Shown here one piece after another: positions 54,279 to 64,000 of a stretch of DNA of 64,000 nucleotides. Made by a program: the position numbers and the translations under genes. Where the stretch lies: assembly GCF_018283675.1 (NCBI RefSeq), contig NZ_JAGVRK010000001.1:1674001-1738000 (forward strand), written 5' to 3'. This stretch comes from Metabacillus flavus. GTDB lineage: Bacteria > Bacillota > Bacilli > Bacillales > Bacillaceae. The first letter of the stretch is position 1. The number at the start of each line of letters is the position of its first letter. The notes under the pieces are model-generated. The model made no database searches. It saw nothing but the letters and a program-made list of their open reading frames with translations, and was not told where the DNA came from.

Positions 54279-55253
54279 GTGCTTGAGCAAGTCATTTTAT
54301 TTACCATTATGATGGGGTTTTTAATAAGTGTTCTGCTTTCTCCTATCTTTATTCCATTTTTAAGAAGATTGAAATTTGGACAAAGCATAAGGGATGAAGG
54401 ACCGAAATCCCATATGAAAAAATCAGGGACGCCGACAATGGGCGGGATTATGATTATCCTCTCCATTATCGTGACGACGCTTGTTATGACTGGCAAATTT
54501 TCAGAACCGAGTGTGGAAATGTGGCTATTAATTTTTGTTACATTTGGATACGGCGTACTTGGCTTTCTGGATGATTTCATAAAAGTGGTGATGAAACGCA
54601 ATCTGGGTCTGACATCCAAGCAGAAGCTGATTGGACAGATCATGATTGCCATCGTGTTTTACCTTGTATTCAGACAATATAACTTTTCAACAGAAATTAG
54701 AGTCCCAGGGACAGAACTCGGGTTCGATCTGGGCTGGGCCTATGTTTTATTGATTGTATTTATGCTTGTCGGAGGTTCAAATGCAGTTAATCTGACAGAC
54801 GGACTTGACGGGCTTCTTTCAGGGACTGCAGCCATTGCTTTCGGGGCATTTGCTATATTAGCCTGGAATCAGTCCCAATATGATGTAGCCATTTTTTCAG
54901 TGGCTGTTGCCGGAGCGGTGCTTGGGTTCCTTGTTTTTAATGCCCATCCTGCGAAAGTGTTTATGGGAGACACGGGATCTCTCGCATTAGGCGGTGCGAT
55001 TGTGACAGTGGCCATTCTGACGAAACTTGAAATTCTGCTCGTCTTAATTGGCGGTATATTTGTACTTGAGACGCTATCGGTCATTATCCAAGTTATTTCT
55101 TTTAAAACTACAGGAAAAAGAATATTTAAAATGAGCCCGCTGCACCATCATTACGAGCTTTCCGGATGGTCGGAATGGCGCGTAGTTGTTACATTTTGGA
55201 CAGTTGGATTAATTTTTGCCATGATCGGAATTTATATTGAGGTGTGGATGTAA
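54279..55253 (+). CDS. mraY: MraY, phospho-MurNAc-pentapeptide translocase
   Basis: 324 residues from GTG 54279 behind GGAGG, the family length. Ten membrane segments; [19 protein letters not shown] near 42, [15 protein letters not shown] near 170, [12 protein letters not shown] near 229, [15 protein letters not shown] near 287. Transfers P-MurNAc-pentapeptide to undecaprenyl phosphate (lipid I). Its stop abuts murD. Confidence 0.96.
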   Translation: MLEQVILFTIMMGFLISVLLSPIFIPFLRRLKFGQSIRDEGPKSHMKKSGTPTMGGIMIILSIIVTTLVMTGKFSEPSVEMWLLIFVTFGYGVLGFLDDFIKVVMKRNLGLTSKQKLIGQIMIAIVFYLVFRQYNFSTEIRVPGTELGFDLGWAYVLLIVFMLVGGSNAVNLTDGLDGLLSGTAAIAFGAFAILAWNQSQYDVAIFSVAVAGAVLGFLVFNAHPAKVFMGDTGSLALGGAIVTVAILTKLEILLVLIGGIFVLETLSVIIQVISFKTTGKRIFKMSPLHHHYELSGWSEWRVVVTFWTVGLIFAMIGIYIEVWM

Positions 55254-56609
55254 GTGAAAACGATTGAATCCTATCAAAAGAAGCGTGTACTCGTATTAGG
55301 GCTTGCTAAAAGCGGCCTTGCTGCAGCAAAATTGCTTCATAAGCTTGGAGCCGAAGTGACGGTAAATGATATGAAGCCTTTTAAAGAAAATGAAGCGGCA
55401 CAGGAATTGAATGAGCTTGGAATGCATGTTGTGTGCGGCAGCCATCCTGAAACGCTGATTGAAGGCCGAAACATTGAATTGATTGTAAAAAATCCAGGTA
55501 TCCCTTATTCCAATCCAATCCTGCTGCAGGCAGCTGATCTTGGAATTCCGGTTATTACAGAAGTGGAGCTTGCGTACGAAATCTCCGAAGCTGACATACT
55601 TGGAATTACAGGATCCAACGGAAAAACAACGACAACCACGCTCGTCTATGAAATGCTGAAGAAAGATGGAAAAAACCCTCTTATTGCAGGGAATATAGGT
55701 ACGGTTGCCTGTGAAGTTGCAGAAAAAGCCAAGGCGGGTCAGGTCATCGTAATGGAGCTTTCATCATTTCAGCTTCAAGGAACTGCTTCATTCAAGCCTT
55801 CTGCAGCAGTAATTTTAAACTTATTTGATGCTCATTTGGATTACCATGGAACGAGAGATGCATACGCGATGGCGAAGGGGAAGATCTATGAGAACTTAAC
55901 CCCTTCAGATACGGCTGTCATTAATGCAGATGATCAGGAAGTATGCAGACTTTCTGAGGAAACGTCAGGGACCAGATTATATTTCTCTGTAAAACGGAAG
56001 CTGGAACATGGTGCGTTTATATATGAGGATGCTATTTGGTACAACGAGGAGCGCATCATTGCGGTTAATGAAGTGGTGCTTCCAGGAAAACACAACCTGG
56101 AGAATATCCTTGCGGCGATCTCGCTGGTGAAGACGAGAGGCTGTTCAAATGAAGCAATCTGCAGCGTCCTTACTTCTTTTTCAGGTGTTGTTCACAGATT
56201 GCAGTTTGTCAGAACCTTGAATGCCCGTAAATTTTATAATGACTCTAAAGCAACGAACATTCTAGCAACCTCAAAGGCCCTTGAAGCATTTGAGCAGCCG
56301 GTCATTCTGCTTGCCGGCGGGCTGGACAGGGGAAATGAATTTGATGAGCTTAAACCGGCTATGACGAACGTCAAAGCCTTAATCAGCTTTGGTGAGACAG
56401 CCCCTAAGCTGGAGAAGACTTGCAGGGAACTCGGAATAGAAGTGATCAAACGTGTCGATAATGTGGAACAGGCAGCCGGCGCGGCTTATGATCTTTCTGA
56501 AGCAGGGGATGTGATATTGCTGTCACCTGCATGTGCAAGCTGGGATCAGTATAAGACTTTTGAACAAAGAGGAGACATGTTTGTCAGCGCCGTGCATAAG
56601 CTAGATTAA
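55254..56609 (+). CDS. murD: MurD, UDP-MurNAc-alanine D-glutamate ligase
   Basis: 451 residues from GTG immediately after the mraY stop. N-terminal Rossmann motif [18 protein letters not shown]-loop [14 protein letters not shown] near 116; [20 protein letters not shown] near 193; NDSKATN near 325. Adds D-Glu. Confidence 0.96.
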   Translation: MKTIESYQKKRVLVLGLAKSGLAAAKLLHKLGAEVTVNDMKPFKENEAAQELNELGMHVVCGSHPETLIEGRNIELIVKNPGIPYSNPILLQAADLGIPVITEVELAYEISEADILGITGSNGKTTTTTLVYEMLKKDGKNPLIAGNIGTVACEVAEKAKAGQVIVMELSSFQLQGTASFKPSAAVILNLFDAHLDYHGTRDAYAMAKGKIYENLTPSDTAVINADDQEVCRLSEETSGTRLYFSVKRKLEHGAFIYEDAIWYNEERIIAVNEVVLPGKHNLENILAAISLVKTRGCSNEAICSVLTSFSGVVHRLQFVRTLNARKFYNDSKATNILATSKALEAFEQPVILLAGGLDRGNEFDELKPAMTNVKALISFGETAPKLEKTCRELGIEVIKRVDNVEQAAGAAYDLSEAGDVILLSPACASWDQYKTFEQRGDMFVSAVHKLD

Positions 56610-56661
56610 GGGCTCGTACCAGTCAGAGCCTGACCTTTAGACGAAATAGAGGTGTGCGGCT

Positions 56662-57762
56662 TTGACGGCGAAGAGGACGACTCCGGATTTTATATTGATT
56701 ATTGTGACGCTTTTGCTTCTAACGGTTGGACTGATTATGGTCTACAGTGCAAGTGCAATCTGGGCGGATTATAAATTTGATGATTCCTTTTTCTTTGCAA
56801 AAAGGCAGCTCCTTTTTGCAGGTGTAGGTATTGCCGGGATGTTCTTCATTATGAATGTAGACTACTGGACGTGGAGAACGTGGGCAAAAATCATTCTTTT
56901 AATCTGTTTTGTGCTGCTTATCGCGGTTTTAGTTCCAGGGATTGGAATGGAACGGAATGGATCCAGGAGCTGGATAGGTGTAGGTGCATTTTCGATTCAG
57001 CCTTCTGAATTTATGAAGTTTGCCATGATTATCTTTTTGGCTAAATATCTATCAGAACATCAAAAAAAAATAACGTCCTTCAAAAAAGGTTTGATTCCTT
57101 CATTAGGACTTGTGTTTATTGCATTTGGCATGATTATGCTGCAGCCGGACCTTGGCACTGGAACCGTAATGGTAGGAACGTGTATTGTCATGATCTTTAC
57201 GGCAGGTGCGAGAATCTGGCACTTTGGATTCCTCGGACTGCTTGGTGTTGGCGGATTTACTGCCCTGGTCCTTTCCGCTCCTTACCGTATGAAAAGGATC
57301 ACGTCATTTCTGGATCCATGGCAGGACCCATTGGGCAGCGGCTTTCAAATCATTCAGTCGCTCTACGCCATTGGGCCTGGCGGGTTGTTCGGAATGGGTC
57401 TAGGCCAAAGCAGGCAAAAGTTTTTTTACTTGCCTGAGCCGCAAACAGATTTTATCTTTGCCATTTTATCGGAAGAATTAGGTTTTATCGGCGGATCACT
57501 CGTCTTGCTTCTATTCTGCCTGCTGTTATGGAGAGGAATCCGCATTGCACTTGGTGCTCCAGACTTATATGGAGCATTCCTGGCAGTGGGAATTATTGCA
57601 ATGGTCGCCATTCAGGTCATGATTAACATAGGGGTGGTAACCGGAATGATGCCTGTTACCGGAATTACCCTGCCATTTCTCAGCTACGGCGGATCTTCCC
57701 TAACGTTAATGCTGATGGGAATTGGGGTCTTGCTAAATATCAGCAGATATGCAAAATATTAA
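56662..57762 (+). CDS. spoVE: SpoVE, sporulation SEDS glycosyltransferase
   Basis: 366 residues from TTG 56662, seven bases after GAGGTG. About ten membrane segments; MVYSASAIWADYKF near 28, LPEPQTDFIFAILSEELGF near 257, GITLPFLSYGGSS near 334. FtsW paralogue that polymerises lipid II for the cortex, partner of SpoVD. Position between murD and murG is diagnostic. Confidence 0.95.
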   Translation: MTAKRTTPDFILIIVTLLLLTVGLIMVYSASAIWADYKFDDSFFFAKRQLLFAGVGIAGMFFIMNVDYWTWRTWAKIILLICFVLLIAVLVPGIGMERNGSRSWIGVGAFSIQPSEFMKFAMIIFLAKYLSEHQKKITSFKKGLIPSLGLVFIAFGMIMLQPDLGTGTVMVGTCIVMIFTAGARIWHFGFLGLLGVGGFTALVLSAPYRMKRITSFLDPWQDPLGSGFQIIQSLYAIGPGGLFGMGLGQSRQKFFYLPEPQTDFIFAILSEELGFIGGSLVLLLFCLLLWRGIRIALGAPDLYGAFLAVGIIAMVAIQVMINIGVVTGMMPVTGITLPFLSYGGSSLTLMLMGIGVLLNISRYAKY

Positions 57763-57885
57763 ATAGATAATGAACTTGATGAGGCTGACCCTGCTTAAAT
57801 GAATGGCTCTTGCATGAGCATTCTATAGCTATAGGGCCAGCCCATCCCATTTTCCCATTTTTTAACGGGATGAGGAGGAACATAA

Positions 57886-58983
57886 ATGAAGGTAGCTGTG
57901 AGCGGCGGCGGTACAGGAGGACATATTTATCCTGCACTTGCCCTGATCAAGGAAATGAAAAAGAAAAACCCGGATGCGGAATTTTTATATATAGGCACAG
58001 AAAAAGGTCTCGAAAAAGGAATTGTCGAGAGAGAAAACATTCCGTTTAAATCAATTGAAATTACGGGATTTAAACGTAAGATTTCAATGGACAATGTAAA
58101 AACCGTAATGAGGTTCTTAAAAGGTGTCCAAACGAGTAAGCGCTACTTAAAGGAATTTAAACCGGATGTTGTAATTGGCACAGGGGGATATGTATGCGGC
58201 CCTGTCGTATATGCTGCGGCGAAAATGAAAATTCCTGCTGTCATTCATGAGCAGAATAGTCTGCCGGGCTTAACGAATAAATTCCTTTCCAGGTATGCTG
58301 ATAAGGTTGCGATCTGCTTTGAGGAAGCGAGAAGCTATTTTCCTGCTGATAAAGCGGTTATGACAGGAAATCCCCGGGCTTCAGAAGTTGCTGGAGTAAA
58401 CGGAGAGAAGAGCAAGCTTTCAGCAGGTTTAAAGCCAGGCAAAAAATCTGTTCTCGTATTCGGCGGGAGCCGGGGTGCAAGACCGATCAATAAAGCGATT
58501 CTCGAAGTGCTTCCGGAGCTTGAAAAAAGAGATTACCAGCTTCTATATGTAACGGGAGAGGTACATTTTAAGCAAGTGGCGGAAGAAGCGAAAGCACTTG
58601 GATCTCCAGCCAATGTCATCATCAAGCCATTTATTCATAACATGCCTGAAGTCCTTGCCGGTACGGATTTAATCGTAGGGCGGGCAGGTGCAACGTCCAT
58701 TGCTGAGATTACTGCACTTGGTCTGCCAAGCATTCTCATTCCAAGTCCTTATGTAACGGCTAATCACCAGGAGGTTAACGCTAGGTCGCTGAGTGATAAG
58801 GGTGCAGCTGTGCTGATGCTGGAAAAAGACTTGAACGGGAAAGCGCTTCTGAGAGAAATGGATAAAATCATGAACGATGAATCCATTCTTATTGCAATGA
58901 GAACGGCTTCTTCAGAAATTGGAATGCCGGATGCAGCATCAAGACTGGCGGAAGTTCTGGAAGAAGTTTCTGTAAAAAAATAA
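57886..58983 (+). CDS. murG: MurG, lipid II-forming GlcNAc transferase
   Basis: 365 residues. GT-B enzyme: [15 protein letters not shown] at the start, [14 protein letters not shown] near 101, [14 protein letters not shown] near 193, [20 protein letters not shown] near 265. The SD GAGGAGG directly follows a CATCCC/GGGATG hairpin (57843-57872), which might affect initiation. Confidence 0.96.
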   Translation: MKVAVSGGGTGGHIYPALALIKEMKKKNPDAEFLYIGTEKGLEKGIVERENIPFKSIEITGFKRKISMDNVKTVMRFLKGVQTSKRYLKEFKPDVVIGTGGYVCGPVVYAAAKMKIPAVIHEQNSLPGLTNKFLSRYADKVAICFEEARSYFPADKAVMTGNPRASEVAGVNGEKSKLSAGLKPGKKSVLVFGGSRGARPINKAILEVLPELEKRDYQLLYVTGEVHFKQVAEEAKALGSPANVIIKPFIHNMPEVLAGTDLIVGRAGATSIAEITALGLPSILIPSPYVTANHQEVNARSLSDKGAAVLMLEKDLNGKALLREMDKIMNDESILIAMRTASSEIGMPDAASRLAEVLEEVSVKK

Positions 58984-59010
58984 GATTCTTTTTGTTAATA
59001 GGAGGGTATC

Positions 59011-59922
59011 ATGGAAAACGTCATCAAAGAACTGGAACAGGCAGATATCGGGAAAGTATTAGTCAATGAGCCTTTATCCAAACATACTACGATGAAAATC
59101 GGAGGACCGGCAGACTGTCTGGTACAGCCGAAGGATATTGAGAGCATTGAAACCATCATTCGCATCGTGAAGGAACATGGAGTAAAATGGCGGGCAATCG
59201 GAAGGGGCTCGAACCTTTTAGTATCCGATCAAGGAATTGAAGGGGTTGTTATCAAGCTTGGAGATGGACTGGACCATATGGATATTGACGGTGATATTCT
59301 GACCGTCGGCGGCGGGTATTCCGTTATAAAGCTTGCTACGATTATCAGTAAAAAGGGGTTCTCCGGCCTTGAATTCGCAAGCGGTATTCCAGGGTCGATC
59401 GGTGGAGCCGTATATATGAATGCAGGAGCACATGGTTCTGATATGAGCAAAATCCTTGTTAAAGCACGTGTGCTGTTTGAAGACGGAACAATGGAATGGC
59501 TGTCGAATGAAGAACTGAATTTTTCCTATCGAACCTCGCTTCTTCAAAAGGAACGCCCCGGAATTTGCCTTGAGGCTGTCCTGAAGCTTGAAGCAGGAGT
59601 TAAAGAAGAAATCGTGAAAGTGATGCAAAAAAACAAGGATTACAGGAGAGATACCCAGCCATGGAACTTTCCGTGTGCCGGCAGCATATTCCGCAACCCG
59701 CTTCCAGAATATGCAGGAGCTTTGGTGGAAAAAGCTGGCCTGAAAGGGTATAAACTCGGCGGGGCACAGGTTTCCGATATGCATGGCAATTTTATTGTAA
59801 ATGCAGGGGGAGCTACTGCTGAGGATGTTCTGAATCTGATTGCTTTTATTAAAAAAACAATCCTTGAGAAGTACGGTACAGAGCTCGAAACCGAGGTTGA
59901 AATAATCGGACGAAATTCCTGA
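59011..59922 (+). CDS. murB: MurB, UDP-N-acetylenolpyruvoylglucosamine reductase
   Basis: 303 residues, type II (short) form. FAD motif [20 protein letters not shown] near 67, [20 protein letters not shown] near 126, catalytic Ser in [10 protein letters not shown] near 226, and [20 protein letters not shown] near 248. Makes UDP-MurNAc. Confidence 0.95.
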   Translation: MENVIKELEQADIGKVLVNEPLSKHTTMKIGGPADCLVQPKDIESIETIIRIVKEHGVKWRAIGRGSNLLVSDQGIEGVVIKLGDGLDHMDIDGDILTVGGGYSVIKLATIISKKGFSGLEFASGIPGSIGGAVYMNAGAHGSDMSKILVKARVLFEDGTMEWLSNEELNFSYRTSLLQKERPGICLEAVLKLEAGVKEEIVKVMQKNKDYRRDTQPWNFPCAGSIFRNPLPEYAGALVEKAGLKGYKLGGAQVSDMHGNFIVNAGGATAEDVLNLIAFIKKTILEKYGTELETEVEIIGRNS

Positions 59923-59949
59923 AGAATGTTCTTATATATCCTCCTATTG

Positions 59950-60003
59950 TGCTATAATGACTAATATAGGAAAAATGTAAAACGGCATCTTGTATGCCGT
60001 TTG
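59950..60003 (+). promoter_or_regulatory. extended -10 promoter and hairpin between murB and divIB
   Basis: TGCTATAAT (59950-59958) is an extended -10 (TGnTATAAT) without a good -35. About 20 bases on, AAACGGCAT (59980-59988) pairs with ATGCCGTTT (59994-60002), followed by GTTTATATTT. It is either a murB terminator with a promoter beside it or a leader hairpin for divIB. Confidence 0.45.
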
Positions 60004-60057
60004 TTTATATTTCCCATTCTGTTTTGAATGAATATTTCATGAAGGGTGACTGGGAAT

Positions 60058-60873
60058 TTGAATAATCGAATGGAACAGGAAAAAATTGTTTCGATCGAAG
60101 ACCGCATACCTAAATTGAAACAGCAGCGCAAACAAAAAACCAATAAACGGCTTACTTTATTTCTATGTCTTTTCTTTATTTTGATTCTTCTCGTCGTATA
60201 TTTTCAATCGCCTTTAAGCAAAATCTCGGCTATAGAAGTTGTCGGCAATGCCCATACTGCAGATGATTCCATTCTTAAGCAGAGCGGGATTTCAATTGGG
60301 ACAGGCTTCTGGAATTTAAACGTGGAACAGGCCGAGAGCGGGATTAAAAGATTGAAAGAAATAAAATCGGCCCGAGTTTTAAAGACGTTCCCCAATAAAG
60401 TGACACTTCAGGTCGAAGAGTATAAACGGGTGGCTTATGCGGAAAAGAACGGAGCCTTTATGCCAATCCTTGAAAACGGGGTTGTATTGAAGTCAGATGA
60501 AAAATCGCTTCCATCTGATGCTCCGCTCTTAATCAATTGGAAGGATGCCGATCAAATCCAGGAAATGGCTTCCGCCCTGCTTGAAATTCCAAAGCCCATC
60601 GCGGCATCCATTTCCGAAATTTATCATGCTCCCGAAAAGAATGATTCATGGCATATCACGCTTTATATGAATGAGGGTTACGTGATCAGCGGCTCAGTAA
60701 GGAATATTGCAGAGAAAATTAAGGACTATCCTTCTATCGTGTCTCAGCTGAAACCAGGTTCTAAAGGGATCATTCATATGGAGGTAGGGACATATTTCGA
60801 GTCCTTCGAAAAACCCTCTGACAGCAAAGATAAATCAAATCAGGGAGAAGAATCGAATGAAACCCAAGGGTAA
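60058..60873 (+). CDS. divIB: DivIB (FtsQ-like) division protein
   Basis: 271 residues from TTG 60058, eight bases past AAGGGTGA; the GTG at 60046 lies inside that SD. Basic cytoplasmic N-terminus, one membrane helix (about 33-52), POTRA domain (SKISAIEVVGNAHTADDSIL), beta domain and a charged tail. Works with FtsL and DivIC. Its end overlaps ylxW by 17 bases. Confidence 0.93.
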   Translation: MNNRMEQEKIVSIEDRIPKLKQQRKQKTNKRLTLFLCLFFILILLVVYFQSPLSKISAIEVVGNAHTADDSILKQSGISIGTGFWNLNVEQAESGIKRLKEIKSARVLKTFPNKVTLQVEEYKRVAYAEKNGAFMPILENGVVLKSDEKSLPSDAPLLINWKDADQIQEMASALLEIPKPIAASISEIYHAPEKNDSWHITLYMNEGYVISGSVRNIAEKIKDYPSIVSQLKPGSKGIIHMEVGTYFESFEKPSDSKDKSNQGEESNETQG

Positions 60874-61561
60874 GTATGTTCTGCTATCCATTGTCATGCT
60901 TGTACTTGGTTATCTGATTGCCTTTTCCTATCAGCTGACTAATGAAAAGAAGCCAGGCGGAATCTCAGCTGAACAGTGGGATAAAGAATACGAATCTAGA
61001 CAGCTCCTCATTGAACAGGAAGAGAAAAACCTGATGCTTCAGGCAGAACTCCAGAAAAAGCAAAAAAACGTACAGAACTATGAGAAAAAGCTTAAAAAGG
61101 ATAAACAGGCCGCAAGCGGTCTCGTTGAAAAAATTGAAAACTTAAGAATGTATGTTGGCGAAACTGGAGTCAAAGGGGAAGGGGTCCAAATCACCCTGGA
61201 AGATTCCTCATACATACCGGCAGATGAAAATGCCAATAATTACATTGTTCATGAAAGCCATATTTTCAAAGTCATCAACGAGCTTCTCATTTCGGGTGCT
61301 TCTGCTGTTTCCATTAATGGCCAGCGAATTTCAGCCGATTCGTATATCTTCTGCAACGGGCCTGTTATTACAGTTGACGGGAATCAGTTTCCTGCACCTT
61401 TTGTCATCTCGGCTATTGGCGATCCGGATGTGATGATTGCCGCTTTTACGATATCCGGCGGCATTTCGGAACAGCTTGTTTATGACAACATAGTTGTAAA
61501 ATCAGAAAAGAAAAGTGAGATTACCATGAATTCAATGCTTCAGGGTGACCGAAAATCCTGA
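60857..61561 (+). CDS. ylxW: YlxW, DUF881 protein
   Basis: 234 residues. N-terminal membrane anchor (7-25), coiled coil (45-95), DUF881 domain starting at GETGVKGEGVQITLED and including HESHIFKVINELLISGASAV near 135. Function unknown; conserved between divIB and ftsA in Bacillus. Confidence 0.92.
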   Translation: MKPKGKYVLLSIVMLVLGYLIAFSYQLTNEKKPGGISAEQWDKEYESRQLLIEQEEKNLMLQAELQKKQKNVQNYEKKLKKDKQAASGLVEKIENLRMYVGETGVKGEGVQITLEDSSYIPADENANNYIVHESHIFKVINELLISGASAVSINGQRISADSYIFCNGPVITVDGNQFPAPFVISAIGDPDVMIAAFTISGGISEQLVYDNIVVKSEKKSEITMNSMLQGDRKS

Positions 61562-61589
61562 TTGTTCATGTAAGTAAGGAGCAAAGAAT

Positions 61590-62315
61590 GTGTCAGGCAG
61601 GAAAAAAATAATGGGCTACACCTTCATCATGGGTCTTTTCGGATTTATGCTATCCGTCCAATTTTTATCCATTAAGGAACCTGTTATAAGGGATACGAGA
61701 GACTTGTGGGAGATCAGAGAGCAGCTTAAAGAAGAGCAAAAGCAGCAATCTGACCTCCTTGAGGAAATCACTAAATACGATAAGCTTTTGAATACGTATG
61801 ATTCCATGGAGGGAAGAGAACGGGAGGAAGCTTTAAAGAAAACGCTGGATGAGCTCAAAGTACTGGCCGGTTTAACCGAAGTAAAAGGTGAGGGAATGAT
61901 CCTCCGTCTTGAGCCGTTGTTTAGCCAGGACCTGATTGGGGAAAATACTATATCTGTCTCGCCTGATTTACTTAGAAAACTGATTAACGAACTAAACACA
62001 TATGATGCGGAGCATATTTCCATTAATGGACACAGGGTGTCAAGTACAACGGTCATCAGGGACATTAATGGAGTGACGAAGATGGACGGCAGCGCCTTAG
62101 ACACACTGCCGATTGAAATCAAAGTCATTGCAGAGGATGCAAATAAGCTTTATGACAGAGTTAAGGTGTCAAGCACACATGATTTGTTTGCAGTTGATAA
62201 CATTAAGCTGACAGCGGAAAAACCCAGAGAAGACATAGTGGTTCCCGAAAGCGATAAGAAAATCCTTACCGGGGAATTAAAGCCCTATGAGAGCGGCAAA
62301 GGGGGAGAAAATTGA
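61590..62315 (+). CDS. ylxX: YlxX, DUF881 protein
   Basis: 241 residues from GTG 61590, eight bases after AAGGAG (an overlapping ATG is out of frame). Same plan as YlxW: anchor (8-27), coiled coil (38-85), DUF881 (GLTEVKGEGMILRLEPLF near 93). A tandem paralogue of YlxW. Overlaps sbp by four bases. Confidence 0.92.
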   Translation: MSGRKKIMGYTFIMGLFGFMLSVQFLSIKEPVIRDTRDLWEIREQLKEEQKQQSDLLEEITKYDKLLNTYDSMEGREREEALKKTLDELKVLAGLTEVKGEGMILRLEPLFSQDLIGENTISVSPDLLRKLINELNTYDAEHISINGHRVSSTTVIRDINGVTKMDGSALDTLPIEIKVIAEDANKLYDRVKVSSTHDLFAVDNIKLTAEKPREDIVVPESDKKILTGELKPYESGKGGEN

Positions 62316-62680
62316 TGTGGCTTCCTGTGCTTGGGCTGATTTTAGGAATTGCACTGGGCTTTTCCACAGAATTCAAAATCCCTGCTGAATATTCGAATTA
62401 CCTGTCCATAGCCATATTGGCTGCTCTTGATACATTGCTCGGCGGAATCCGGGCCCAGCTTCAGAACATATATGATGAGCTGGTATTTGTATCAGGATTC
62501 TTCTTTAACATTCTACTAGCCGCAGCTTTAGCTTTTCTGGGTGTCCATCTTGGTGTAGACTTATATCTAGTGGCGATTTTTGCCTTCGGAGTAAGATTGT
62601 TCCAAAACATTGCGGTCATTAGAAGGATATTAATCTCAAAGTGGAGTGATTCGAGACAAAAGGTGAAAAAAGTTGATTAA
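62312..62680 (+). CDS. sbp: Sbp, small basic protein (DUF1290)
   Basis: 122 residues, three or four membrane segments. IPAEYSNYLSIAILAALDTL near 24, then GGIRAQLQNIYDELVFVSGF and a basic C-terminus. Function unknown; conserved immediately before ftsA. Confidence 0.92.
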   Translation: MMWLPVLGLILGIALGFSTEFKIPAEYSNYLSIAILAALDTLLGGIRAQLQNIYDELVFVSGFFFNILLAAALAFLGVHLGVDLYLVAIFAFGVRLFQNIAVIRRILISKWSDSRQKVKKVD

Positions 62681-62860
62681 ACTAGAGGGAAAAATGCATC
62701 TTTTGACGAATAAATTCTTATAGCATCATTTATGCCTGTTAAAAGAATAAATTCAAGACGGGTGCTGTGAAAACACGCTGTCACAAGGTAAAAGGCATGC
62801 CTTCCTAAGGCTGCGGGTGAAGCTGTTCAATGTGCGATCTCAAAATGTTCGTGATGCAGA

Positions 62861-62889
62861 TTGTAAAGTTGTCCATCAAATAATAGAAT
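62861..62889 (+). promoter_or_regulatory. candidate sigma-A promoter for ftsA
   Basis: TTGTAA (4/6), 17 bases, TAGAAT (5/6), 33 bases before the ftsA ATG. B. subtilis ftsAZ has several promoters here; I saw no clear sigma-H site. Confidence 0.45.
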
Positions 62890-62922
62890 AAGAAATGTAG
62901 AGAGAGAAGGAGGTGCCATAGA

Positions 62923-64000
62923 ATGAACAACAGTGAAATCTTCGTGAGTCTCGACATCGGTACATCCAGTGTTAAAGTCATTATCGGGGAAATGGCCGAC
63001 GATGCTTTAAACGTAATCGGTGTGGGGAATGTAAAATCAGAAGGATTAAAAAAAGGTTCAATCGTTGATATAGACGAAACCGTTCATTCTATTAAAAAAG
63101 CCGTGGAACAAGCGGAACGCATGGTAGGAATTCCCCTGAAAAGAGTGGTTGTGGGGGTTGCAGGCAACCATGTACATCTTCAGGATTGTCATGGTGTGGT
63201 TGCTGTTTCCAGTGAGAACAGGGAGATAGCAAATGAAGATGTCCGCCGAGTTATTGAAGCGGCCCAGGTGATGTCCATTCCTCCTGAACGAGAAATTATT
63301 GACGTTATTCCCCGTCAGTTCATCGTTGACGGTCTGGATGAGATAAATGATCCCCGCGGAATGCTTGGGGTCAGACTTGAAATGGAAGGGACAATCATTA
63401 CCGGTTCCAAAACAATCTTACATAATCTGCTCCGCTGTGTTGAAAGGGCGGGGCTCGAAATAACAGACATCTGCCTTCAGCCTTTGGCTGCCGGTTCTGT
63501 AGCATTGTCCCGTGACGAGAAAAATCTCGGAGTTGCCATGATTGATATCGGCGGCGGCTCTACAACAATTGCTCTATTTGAGCAGGGGCATCTGCGTTCT
63601 GCTTCCGTTCTTCCTATCGGAGGGGAGCATTTGACAAAGGATTTGTCCATCGGGCTCCGTACAGCAACAGAAGAGGCAGAAAGAATCAAGGTTAAACATG
63701 GTCATGCTTTTTACGACCTTGCTTCCCCTGATGAAGTGTTTGAAGTATCCATCATTGGAACCGATCAAAAACAGCAATTTAATCAGCTGGAAATCTCTGA
63801 TATTATTGAAGCAAGACTAGAAGAACTATTTGAGATGGTTCAACATGAGCTTATGAGGCTGGGCGTGAGAGACCTTCCAGGCGGTTTCGTTCTGACAGGC
63901 GGTACTGTCAGTATGCCTGGTGTGCTTGAACTTGCCCAGGATATGCTGCAAAGCAGTGTGAGAATTGCAAGCCCTGACTATATCGGAGTGAGAGAACCCC
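62923..64000 (+). CDS. ftsA: FtsA, actin-like Z-ring tether (partial, cut by right edge)
   Basis: The first 359 codons are present; AAGGAGGTG precedes ATG 62923. Actin-fold motifs: phosphate-1 loop VSLDIGTSSVKVIIGE at the start, phosphate-2 loop MIDIGGGSTTIALFEQG near 206, adenosine motif GFVLTGGTVSMPGVLELA near 325. The C-terminal membrane-targeting helix and ftsZ would follow outside the window. Confidence 0.96.
   Translation, partial: MNNSEIFVSLDIGTSSVKVIIGEMADDALNVIGVGNVKSEGLKKGSIVDIDETVHSIKKAVEQAERMVGIPLKRVVVGVAGNHVHLQDCHGVVAVSSENREIANEDVRRVIEAAQVMSIPPEREIIDVIPRQFIVDGLDEINDPRGMLGVRLEMEGTIITGSKTILHNLLRCVERAGLEITDICLQPLAAGSVALSRDEKNLGVAMIDIGGGSTTIALFEQGHLRSASVLPIGGEHLTKDLSIGLRTATEEAERIKVKHGHAFYDLASPDEVFEVSIIGTDQKQQFNQLEISDIIEARLEELFEMVQHELMRLGVRDLPGGFVLTGGTVSMPGVLELAQDMLQSSVRIASPDYIGVREP

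Overview
This window comes from a low-G+C, endospore-forming Firmicute of the Bacillaceae (Bacillus sensu lato; the exact genus cannot be fixed from the sequence). From about 4.2 kb onward the gene order follows the Bacillus subtilis 168 segment ylaI-ylaJ-phoH2(ylaK)-ylaL-ylaN-ftsW-pycA-ctaA/ctaBCDEFG-ylbA...ylbP-panE(ylbQ)-bshC(yllA)-mraZ-rsmH-ftsL-pbpB-spoVD-murE-mraY-murD-spoVE-murG-murB-divIB-ylxW-ylxX-sbp-ftsA. Start codons were chosen by Shine-Dalgarno spacing. An unusually large number (about a dozen) are TTG, so several CDS are shorter than the longest open frame.

Layout. (1) 1-4.2 kb is accessory. It holds the start and most of a very long Ser/Thr/Asp-rich 22-residue-repeat protein read on the minus strand and running off the left edge. 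Upstream of it is a Cys-rich, beta-rich protein resembling DUF3992/S-Ena endospore-appendage subunits, behind a sigma-E-like promoter. Then come a 131-bp element with terminal inverted repeats and a decayed gene that still has its terminator. (2) 4.2-8.6 kb: small conserved genes (ylaI, ylaJ lipoprotein, PhoH2, YlaL, YlaN). (3) 8.8-23.5 kb: ftsW, pyruvate carboxylase, an inserted photolyase, and the heme A/cytochrome caa3 oxidase cluster. (4) 23.5-39.2 kb: the ylb block (Y-complex ylbF, rsmD-coaD, ylbJ/K/L, tmcAL, ylbN-rpmF, gerR, ylbP) with several lineage-specific insertions. (5) 39.4-43.9 kb: a three-gene biotin-dependent acyl-CoA carboxylase behind a good cre site, then panE. (6) 44-64 kb: bshC and the dcw (division and cell wall) cluster, ending in a truncated ftsA.

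The genes form recognisable units. CtaA/CtaB make heme A for the CtaCDEF oxidase, with CtaG as its copper assembly factor. PycA feeds oxaloacetate. The dcw cluster makes lipid II (MurE, MraY, MurD, MurG, MurB) and the vegetative (FtsW, PBP2B, FtsL, DivIB, FtsA) and sporulation (SpoVE, SpoVD) septal synthesis pairs.

The non-coding part is unusual. A family of G+C-rich, strongly structured mosaic repeats occurs three times: as an array with a 310-bp composite period between ctaF and ctaG, as a single inverse copy after coaD, and as a 181-bp-period inverse array before murE. The best candidates for something undescribed are the spore-surface-like pair at the left edge and this modular repeat family. 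No tRNA, rRNA, CRISPR array or transposase gene was seen.
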